DNA from: Clostridiales bacterium
Lineage (GTDB): Bacteria; Bacillota; Clostridia; Christensenellales; Aristaeellaceae
Assembly: GCA_015056255.1 (NCBI GenBank)
Contig: SVGP01000005.1
Location: 62,001-126,000 of the forward strand
Direction: 5' to 3'
DNA length: 64,000 nucleotides
Position 1 is the first letter of the stretch; each line of letters begins with the position of its first letter. The notes below the pieces were generated by a model, which made no database searches, was not told the DNA's origin, and saw only the letters and a list, made by a program, of their open reading frames with translations. The position numbers and the translations under genes are program-made. Positions 58,288-64,000 of the stretch are shown here, in pieces.

Positions 58288-59718
58288 ATGATCGGATTTA
58301 CTACACCTGAGAAAGCAGGCATCAGTAAGGGCAGCATTCAGCGCTTTCTTTCGGAGCTTCAGCGCCGGGGAATCAATATGCACTCCGTCCTGATGCTTAA
58401 GGGAAACGATATTTTTTATGAGAAATATTGGGCGCCCTTCCACAAGGACATGCCTCACAGAATGTATTCTGTCACTAAATCCTTCGTGGCAATCGCCGTG
58501 GGCTTTCTGATGGAAGAAGGAAAGCTCAATTTAGACGATCCGATCATCTCGTATTTCCCGGACAAGCTGCCCAAAACCCTTTCGCCCTACCTTGAAAAGC
58601 AGACCATTCGCCACATGCTGATGATGTCCACCGCTATGGTCGGCGTAAACTGGTTCAAGCCCGGCGTATACGACCGCACGAAATTTTATTTTTCCGAAAC
58701 GCCAAACCGCCCCGCCGGAACGCTTTTCGACTACGATTCCTGCGGCTCATACATCCTTGGCGCGCTGGTTGAACGCGTAAGCGGCATGGGGCTTTTTGAT
58801 TATCTCAATCAAAAGCTTTTGAGCCGTCTGGGCGGCTTTGAAAACGCCACCATTCTTCTCTCCCCCGACGGCGTTGCATGGGGCGATTCCGCCATGGTGT
58901 GCACGCCTCGCGCGCTTTTAAATTTTGCTAAGTTTGTCATGAACCTCGGCACCTGGGAAGGCGAACGCCTTCTGGGCGAGGATTACCTCAAAGACGCCAC
59001 GAGCTGCCAAACCACCAACGATCTTGAATGCCGCAAGGGCTACAACCGTTTCGGTTACGGCTATCAGATCTGGATGAATGAGCAAAACGGCTTCTCCTTC
59101 CACGGAATGGGCGGCCAGTACGCCATCTGCATTCCCGACAAGGACTTCATTTTCGTCTGCACGGGCGACAATCAGTACAATGACTACGCGTCCGAAATCC
59201 TCTTCCGCGCAGTGTTCGATATTCTGATCCCGGATGAAGAGGAAGTCGAATGCGAAAGCGAGCTTTCCACCGCCAATGGTTGTGCGCATTCGGACTTCGC
59301 AGAAAAAATTACCGGAAAGACCTTTTATTGCGACCTTAACCCCATGGGCATCAAGTGGCTGCGCCTGAATTTTGCAGGCGGCGAAGGCGAATTTGTCTAC
59401 GAAAACGATCAGGGCGAAAAGATTCTGCCCTTTGGTTTGAAGAAAAACATCTTCTGCAAATTCCCCCAGCTCGGCTATTCGAACGAGCGCGGAAACGTTC
59501 ATGAAATCACGGATTTCAAATACGACTGCGCTTGCTCCGCTGGCTGGATCGAGGAAAAAAAACTGCAATTACGCGTTCAGATCATCGACCGCTATTTCGG
59601 CTCCCTCGTTATAACCTTCGGCTTCAGGAATGAAAATACATTGGCAGTTCGCATGATCAAGTACGCCGAGGATTTCTTAAACGAATACGACGGCTGGATC
59701 GCCGCAAAAGCAGAATAA
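58288..59718 (+). CDS. Cytoplasmic beta-lactamase-fold serine hydrolase (476 aa)
   Basis: SxxK is at Ser61-Lys64 (MYSVTKSFVAIAVGFLMEEGKL), a YDS motif replaces YxN near 154 (FDYDSCGSYILGALVERVSGMG), and HGMGGQYAICIPDKDF (about 273-288) stands where KTG/HxG normally sits. A C-terminal beta domain (about 350-476) follows the hydrolase. There is no signal peptide. It is like the protein encoded at 40723-41838 in type and position: it leads a group with an amidohydrolase and a UroD-like gene. The ATG at 58288 follows GGGGAGG by six bases. Esterase or amidase function is inferred. Confidence 0.8.
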   Translation: MIGFTTPEKAGISKGSIQRFLSELQRRGINMHSVLMLKGNDIFYEKYWAPFHKDMPHRMYSVTKSFVAIAVGFLMEEGKLNLDDPIISYFPDKLPKTLSPYLEKQTIRHMLMMSTAMVGVNWFKPGVYDRTKFYFSETPNRPAGTLFDYDSCGSYILGALVERVSGMGLFDYLNQKLLSRLGGFENATILLSPDGVAWGDSAMVCTPRALLNFAKFVMNLGTWEGERLLGEDYLKDATSCQTTNDLECRKGYNRFGYGYQIWMNEQNGFSFHGMGGQYAICIPDKDFIFVCTGDNQYNDYASEILFRAVFDILIPDEEEVECESELSTANGCAHSDFAEKITGKTFYCDLNPMGIKWLRLNFAGGEGEFVYENDQGEKILPFGLKKNIFCKFPQLGYSNERGNVHEITDFKYDCACSAGWIEEKKLQLRVQIIDRYFGSLVITFGFRNENTLAVRMIKYAEDFLNEYDGWIAAKAE

Positions 59719-59767
59719 TACAAAAATTTATCGAGACGGGTTTTCCGTCCCGTATTCTGACGATCAA

Positions 59768-59821
59768 CAATCTCCAGAGAGATTGATTGATGTCCTTGGC
59801 CCTCCCTTTGGGAGAGCCAAG
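59768..59821. repeat. Dispersed intergenic repeat, GGGAGAGCC type (inverted copy)
   Basis: The reverse complement of this block aligns with 36401-36457, sharing GCTCTCCCAAAGGGAG, CCAAGGACA and the GAGATTG-TTGATC end. It lies between the serine hydrolase and amidohydrolase genes and does not contain a promoter that I can recognise. Confidence 0.65.
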
Positions 59822-59842
59822 TTTTATATAGGAGGTTATTAA

Positions 59843-60895
59843 ATGCTGAACCATCTGCCCGTAGCCGACAGCCATGTGCACGCTTTTTATCCAAAGGACG
59901 ATATGTACAGGGTATTTGACGAAATGGTTTCCTTCGGCGTAAAGGAAGCCGCGCTTCTCGCCTACACCTATGAAGAAACCGGCATCGACAACAACGTGAT
60001 CTGCCTTCACTATAAAGAAAACTATAAAAAAATGCAGCTCTGGATGTTCGGCGGCCTGTATTATGATAAGGATATCCTCATACCCCTCAAAGAGCAGGCG
60101 GAACTTCTTCTTGAAATGGGCGCGGACGGCATCAAGTTTCTTGAAATGAAGCCAACGTTCAACCTGCACGTTGGAAAAACACTCGACGATCCCGTGTATG
60201 ATGAAATGTTCGATATGCTTGAAAAGCGCAGCGTTCCCATGACCTGCCACGTCGCCGACCCCGCCGTTTTCTGGCACAGAGAGCTCATGGCTCCGCACGC
60301 CGTAGCACTCGGATGGTGCTATGAGGATGACCGCTACATGTCCCATCAGGAATATCTGGACGCGGTACTCAGACGGCTTGACAAAAATCCGAATCTCAAA
60401 TGGATTTTTGCGCATTTCGGCTATTTCACAGAACAACTGGACGCCTGCTGGAAAATCATCGAAACATATCCAAACGTGATGTTCGACACCACGCCCGGCT
60501 GGGAAATCTATCTGGATTTTGCAAAAGACATCCCGGGCTGGAAGGAATTTTTCGAAAAGAACAGCCGCCGTATCCTGTACGGTACCGACACCTCCAACGC
60601 CTGGTCAAACGAATATGTGCGCAATCTCAACAAATCCGGTACTTTGCTCCTTTCAGCCCCGCACGATTCATTTCCCATCCCCCATTTCCCGGAGCACAAC
60701 ATGTGCGGGCTACAATTAAGCGAGGAAGCACAAAAGCGCATTCTGCACGATAATTTTCATTCCTACATGGGTTCTCCCAAAAAGGTCAATATTCCCCTTT
60801 TAAAGGAGCATGCAGCCTTTCTTCGCTCAATCGCAGTGAAAAACCAAGACGCAGCCGTCATCGCCGCCATCGATTCGGCGCTTAACGACCTTTAA
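59843..60895 (+). CDS. Amidohydrolase-family (metal-dependent TIM-barrel) protein
   Basis: The 350-residue cytoplasmic protein begins with the metal motif ADSHVHAFYP (His11, His13), then MGADGIKFLEMKP near 95-107, VPMTCHVADP (about 132-141) for the third histidine, WIFAHFGYF near 187-195 and LYGTDTSNAW near 246-255 with the catalytic Asp. This order matches the amidohydrolase 2 (decarboxylase/lactonase-like) group. A lactone, amide or carboxyl group could be the target. AGGAGG precedes the ATG. The neighbours (serine hydrolase upstream, UroD-like gene downstream) suggest a short catabolic pathway for a small molecule. Confidence 0.83.
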   Translation: MLNHLPVADSHVHAFYPKDDMYRVFDEMVSFGVKEAALLAYTYEETGIDNNVICLHYKENYKKMQLWMFGGLYYDKDILIPLKEQAELLLEMGADGIKFLEMKPTFNLHVGKTLDDPVYDEMFDMLEKRSVPMTCHVADPAVFWHRELMAPHAVALGWCYEDDRYMSHQEYLDAVLRRLDKNPNLKWIFAHFGYFTEQLDACWKIIETYPNVMFDTTPGWEIYLDFAKDIPGWKEFFEKNSRRILYGTDTSNAWSNEYVRNLNKSGTLLLSAPHDSFPIPHFPEHNMCGLQLSEEAQKRILHDNFHSYMGSPKKVNIPLLKEHAAFLRSIAVKNQDAAVIAAIDSALNDL

Positions 60896-60923
60896 CTCCC
60901 CCTTCCGTTTTACCCGCCTGTCG

Positions 60924-60953
60924 TTGACTTTCCATCGTCCAATATGCTATACT
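60924..60953 (+). promoter_or_regulatory. Promoter of the UroD-like gene
   Basis: TTGACT (60924-60929) and TATACT (60948-60953), 18-base spacer. It gives the UroD-like gene its own start point besides readthrough from the amidohydrolase gene. Confidence 0.6.
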
Positions 60954-60983
60954 TCCTCCATAACAAGCGAGGAGGGCAACAGC

Positions 60984-62033
60984 ATGAAAGCACTCACTCC
61001 ATCAGCCCATCGCATATTAAGCGATGAAAGGTTGATTCAAAAGCGCGACAAGTGGTTTTCGCGCCTTCAAAATCTTTTTGACGGCAAAAAAGACGCCTTC
61101 AACGAAAAATACATCTATACCCAAAGCGGCGTCTGCCCCCGCCCGGCTGACCCTTTTCTTCCCTACACTCATCCCGAGGATTGGATCATCGAGTGCCTCG
61201 AGCTGCTTGCACAAACGCCCGACATTGAGTCCAACCGCTTTGTGCCGCCATGCGTCGAATACCCGATCTACGGCGTTCATTTCATCGACAAAATGTTCGG
61301 CGCAGACGTGTTTTTCAAAGACGGACAGTGGAATGCAAGGTATTTGAAAACGCCAATCGGCTCTTTGAAAATGCCCGACCTCGAAACGGACGAAACCTGG
61401 GCTTTGGCAAAACGCGCGACCATGGCCTTTCTGGATGCGGACGTGCGCCTGCCCATCTTCGGCCTTCCAACGCTTTCAAGCGCGCTAAACATCATGGTCA
61501 ATCTCTACGGCGGCGAAGCGCTGATCGCCATGATAGAGGAAGAGGACGCAGCAAAGCATGATCTTAAGGTCATCAACGACCTCATCCGCACCCTTCACAG
61601 ATGGTACATAAAAACCATCCCTGCCCGTCAGCTTCAGCCCGTCATCTCCTGGGAGCGCACCCAGCCGCCGGGTTTCGGACAGCTTTGCGGCTGCACAACC
61701 CAGCTTTTGTCAGGCGAAATGTACGATCGACTCATCGCGCCATTGGACGACGCGCTTCTGGGCGATTATCCAAACGGCGGCATGATTCACCTGTGCGGCG
61801 CACACACCCAGCACATCCCCGCCTTCCGCGCGATGAAAAACCTTCGCGCGCTTCAATTAAACGACCGCGCAAGCCACGACCTCAAATACTATCTCGAAGG
61901 CCTTCGCCATGACCAGATCATCTATCTCAATCAGTGCGAGGGAATGACCATTGAGCAGGCCATCGAGATTTCAAAGGGCGAGCGCATCGTCTTTCCCTGC
62001 GGAATGGACGCGCCTATGAAGCCGTCCACATAA
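60984..62033 (+). CDS. UroD/MtaA-superfamily protein
   Basis: The 349-residue protein resembles methyltransferase-type members of the UroD superfamily: GGMIHLCGAHTQHIPAFRAMKNLRALQLND (about 270-300) has the HxCG-type zinc region of MtaA/CmuA enzymes, and a late GERIVFPCGMDAP is where a second ligand cysteine would sit. The N-terminal 100 residues (EKYIYTQSGVCPRPADPFLPYTHPEDW) are not typical of HemE. The start at 60984 follows GAGGAGGG. With no corrinoid protein gene in the window, the methyl donor is unknown. It ends the second module; the first UroD-like gene is at 42900-43967. Confidence 0.68.
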   Translation: MKALTPSAHRILSDERLIQKRDKWFSRLQNLFDGKKDAFNEKYIYTQSGVCPRPADPFLPYTHPEDWIIECLELLAQTPDIESNRFVPPCVEYPIYGVHFIDKMFGADVFFKDGQWNARYLKTPIGSLKMPDLETDETWALAKRATMAFLDADVRLPIFGLPTLSSALNIMVNLYGGEALIAMIEEEDAAKHDLKVINDLIRTLHRWYIKTIPARQLQPVISWERTQPPGFGQLCGCTTQLLSGEMYDRLIAPLDDALLGDYPNGGMIHLCGAHTQHIPAFRAMKNLRALQLNDRASHDLKYYLEGLRHDQIIYLNQCEGMTIEQAIEISKGERIVFPCGMDAPMKPST

Positions 62034-62035
62034 CA

Positions 62036-62088
62036 CCCCCTCTGTATTTTATGCATAAATTATCGCATAAAATGCAGAGGGATTATTT
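62036..62088 (+). terminator. Terminator of the UroD-like gene
   Basis: CCCTCTGTATTTTATGC pairs with GCATAAAATGCAGAGGG, followed by ATTATTTTT. The following 62090-62237 is AT-rich with three scattered GAATTGC copies and no gene. Confidence 0.85.
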
Positions 62089-62237
62089 TTGAATCGGCGC
62101 AATTATTCTGAATTGCGACCATATTTCCGAAATTTATGGCGGAATTGCGGTGGTATTTGCGCATCTTTCTGCAGTTATTCCAGTATCAAGCTCGAATTGC
62201 ACCTGAAAAAATTTTTTCGAAAATCGAATAAATATGC

Positions 62238-62266
62238 TTGACAAATGCATACTAATGCATTATAAT
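62238..62266 (+). promoter_or_regulatory. Consensus promoter of the C69 peptidase gene with ATGCAT pair in the spacer
   Basis: TTGACA (62238-62243) and TATAAT (62261-62266) with a 17-base spacer, a perfect sigma-A promoter. The spacer holds two ATGCAT palindromes (62245-62250 and 62255-62260) 10 bases apart, one helical turn, a likely repressor site. Confidence 0.85.
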
Positions 62267-62320
62267 ACACTCCATCAACCAAACAAACCAATGTTTCGTT
62301 TTGAAAGGAAGGAAAATAAA

Positions 62321-63883
62321 ATGTCTATGAAAATGAAATCGCTTATTGCTCTTATCGTTGTTTTCACCCTTTGCCTTTCCACCTGCGCAATGGCCTGCAC
62401 CGCCATTTATGTCGGCGGCGATCTCACCAAAGACGGGGCGACGCTGTTCGCCCGCAGCGAAGATTTGACCAACAGCTACAACAAGCTTATGTACGTAAGC
62501 GAAGCCGGAAAATATGCAGCCGGCGAGTTCTACAAGGGCTGCTACGGCTTCACCTACACTTTCCAAAAAGACAGCTACTCCTTCACCACCATGACCGATG
62601 ACAACTGGGAAGGCGCAGGCAATGTCTGCCCCGACTGCGGCGAGACCCATAAGCACAATCCCTACGGTGCAGCCGGCACCAACGAAATGGGCCTGACCGT
62701 CACCGCCACTGAAACCTTGTATACCGACAGCCCCGCCTACGACGTTGATCCCTATGTCGATACGGGCATTGAAGAGGCCGAAATCACCACCATCCTTTTA
62801 AGCGAATGCGCAACGGCCAAGGAAGCCGTTCAGCTTCTGACCAAGATCTATGACGAGTCCGGCTGTAACAACGGCTCCGGCATCTTCCTGGCTGACAACA
62901 CCGAGGTATGGTATGTTGAAAACGTAACCGGCCATCAGTATGTAGCCGTAAAACTGAACGGCAATGTCGCTTTCGTTCAGCCCAACCAGTCCGTCATCGC
63001 CCTCGTGGACCTCGATGACACCGAAAACGTAATCGCCTCCAAGGACATCATCGCCGTAGCTGAGCAGGCCGGCACCTTCGTGGGCGACAAGGCCGCCAAC
63101 ACCATCAACTACGTTCTTTCCTATAATGCGGAGCAGACTCCCTCCAGCCGCATGCTTGACGGCCTCGATTATGTCTACGGCAAGGAAATGGGCAACGACG
63201 TATCCTTTGACGACTACACGATCTCTAACGTTGACGCAAATGGCAATATCGTTCCCTTCTACTCCAACATCGTTCTTGACCACGCCTATACCGTAGCCGA
63301 CATTGTTGGCTACTACAAAATCCCCGGCATCGGCAAAACCGGCAACCTCGAAACACATATCTTCCAGATCTACGCTGAAGACAGCCTGACCGACACCGTA
63401 GAATGGGTAGCGATGGACGACGGTGAATTCAACGCCTTTGTTCCCTACTACCCCATGCTGACCACCGACACCTATAAAGCGCTCAAGGTTTCCACCGCTC
63501 CCGCGTCCTTCGTAACCGAGCAGCCTGCAAGCGGCGTATACTACGCAACCACCGCCAACCAGTGGACCGCAGAAGGCCGCGTAAAGGTTGAAGGCTTCAA
63601 GGTTCTCCCCGAAAACTGGGCCGATTCCTACTACTGGACCTTCGACGCGCTGTCCAACCTCTTAACCTATGGCGATGCAACCGTAACCGATATCGCCACC
63701 GTAAACTGCAAGATGAACGCGCTTCAGAATTACTGCTACGCCGCTTTCGACGAAATGCAGGAAGCCGTAGCCTCCGCTGAAACCACCGAAGCCGCCGCCA
63801 AGATTGCAACCGAAATCAGCATGAAGGCAGCCGAAAAGGTTCACACCGAAGTCGTCGCGCTGGTAAACGGCCTGATCAAGTAA
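62321..63883 (+). CDS. Secreted C69-family dipeptidase
   Basis: The 520-residue protein has a signal peptide (1-25, ending STCAMA) directly followed by Cys26, the expected N-terminal nucleophile, in CTAIYVGGDLTKDGATLFARSEDL. This is the signature of Ntn-fold C69 dipeptidases (PepD-like). NEMGLTVTATET near 125-136 and NGSGIFLADNTEVWYVENVTGHQYVAVKL near 185-215 are also family features. A CxxC pair (VCPDCGETH, about 105) is as found in relatives. The helical C-terminus (about 465-520) closes the domain. Signal peptide removal would both export and activate it. AAAGGAAGGAAAA precedes the ATG. It degrades small peptides outside the cell and has a very strong promoter. Confidence 0.88.
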   Translation: MSMKMKSLIALIVVFTLCLSTCAMACTAIYVGGDLTKDGATLFARSEDLTNSYNKLMYVSEAGKYAAGEFYKGCYGFTYTFQKDSYSFTTMTDDNWEGAGNVCPDCGETHKHNPYGAAGTNEMGLTVTATETLYTDSPAYDVDPYVDTGIEEAEITTILLSECATAKEAVQLLTKIYDESGCNNGSGIFLADNTEVWYVENVTGHQYVAVKLNGNVAFVQPNQSVIALVDLDDTENVIASKDIIAVAEQAGTFVGDKAANTINYVLSYNAEQTPSSRMLDGLDYVYGKEMGNDVSFDDYTISNVDANGNIVPFYSNIVLDHAYTVADIVGYYKIPGIGKTGNLETHIFQIYAEDSLTDTVEWVAMDDGEFNAFVPYYPMLTTDTYKALKVSTAPASFVTEQPASGVYYATTANQWTAEGRVKVEGFKVLPENWADSYYWTFDALSNLLTYGDATVTDIATVNCKMNALQNYCYAAFDEMQEAVASAETTEAAAKIATEISMKAAEKVHTEVVALVNGLIK

Positions 63884-63900
63884 AGCCATACCAATGATAC

Positions 63901-63935
63901 CGGGGCTGTTACAGAAATCATCTGTAACAGCCCCG
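63901..63935 (+). terminator. Terminator of the C69 peptidase gene
   Basis: CGGGGCTGTTACAG pairs with CTGTAACAGCCCCG, a perfect 14-bp stem, followed by TATAATTTAT. Confidence 0.9.
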
Positions 63936-63963
63936 TATAATTTATAAATTCGATGAAGTGCAG

Positions 63964-63988
63964 GGCGGGAACTTGTCCCGCCGTTTTT
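63964..63988 (+). terminator. Second hairpin with T-tract, possibly a repeat element
   Basis: GGCGGGA pairs with TCCCGCC, followed by GTTTTTCG. It lies 29 bases beyond the first terminator and has a classic intrinsic terminator shape. It may instead be part of an intergenic repeat continuing past the window. Confidence 0.6.
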
Positions 63989-64000
63989 CGTTTCAGCGTA

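Noticed and set aside
40723-59718. Three beta-lactamase-fold genes as antibiotic resistance determinants
   Set aside because: All lack signal peptides, have altered second or third motifs, and sit in metabolic operons; esterase or amidase roles fit better.
1-64000. CRISPR array, tRNA or rRNA genes, transposase or phage genes
   Set aside because: I looked for regularly spaced direct repeats, cloverleaf patterns and the relevant protein motifs and saw none. A tRNA could still be missed by eye.

Overview
The window looks like a chromosomal segment of an anaerobic, mid-GC Firmicute of the class Clostridia, most likely a gut or rumen commensal. The grounds are consensus sigma-A promoters with 17-18 bp spacers, strong AGGAGG-type ribosome binding sites, carbohydrate ABC transporters without a dedicated ATPase, a glycyl radical enzyme, 4Fe-4S proteins and many host- or plant-glycan enzymes. 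The Christensenellales are my best guess within Clostridia, at low confidence. I see no rRNA, tRNA, CRISPR array, phage gene or transposase.

Region 1 (1-10.4 kb, minus strand) is one long operon read from a promoter at 10.24 kb. It encodes a 946-residue solute-binding protein with large N-terminal beta domains, a MalF-type permease, an NHL-TPR-Yip1 membrane protein, a DUF5696-like protein, a second MalF-type and one MalG-type permease, and the start of a secreted BNR/sialidase-like protein cut by the window edge. Region 2 (10.5-12.5 kb) holds an ECF sigma factor with its probable anti-sigma partner and a divergent lipoprotein. Region 3 (12.5-16.4 kb) has an N-acetylneuraminate lyase facing an operon of TrmH-type methyltransferase, esterase and cytoplasmic BNR/sialidase-like protein. 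Region 4 (16.5-27.6 kb) is mixed: a secreted ceramidase-like protein, AEC carrier, arylamine N-acetyltransferase, SDR, MATE exporter, PHP-domain protein, glycerate kinase, GH113-like enzyme and DMT transporter.

Region 5 (27.7-36.1 kb) is a carbohydrate locus: a GH43 enzyme, a 978-residue protein of unknown family with a possible glycosidase-like core, and a CUT1 ABC transporter with an AraC regulator. The promoters of its three units share a motif directly after the -10 box. Region 6 (36.6-51.6 kb) contains an orphan glycyl radical enzyme, a FUSC-like protein, an acetyltransferase, a serine-hydrolase/TIM-barrel/UroD-like module, a short GH29 fucosidase with an inositol-monophosphatase family protein, a Ca-type P-ATPase, and a deacetylase-like/class A serine hydrolase pair. 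Region 7 (51.6-64 kb) has a histidine phosphatase, ferritin, an aldo/keto reductase with ferredoxin clusters, a rearranged patch at 55.7-57.1 kb where three genes are broken, a hydroxyacid dehydrogenase, a second serine-hydrolase/amidohydrolase/UroD-like module and a secreted C69 peptidase.

The common theme is intracellular glycan use. The GH43, GH29, GH113-like and second sialidase-like proteins, the esterase and all three beta-lactamase-fold hydrolases lack signal peptides. Imported oligosaccharides or glycosides are therefore probably trimmed inside the cell.
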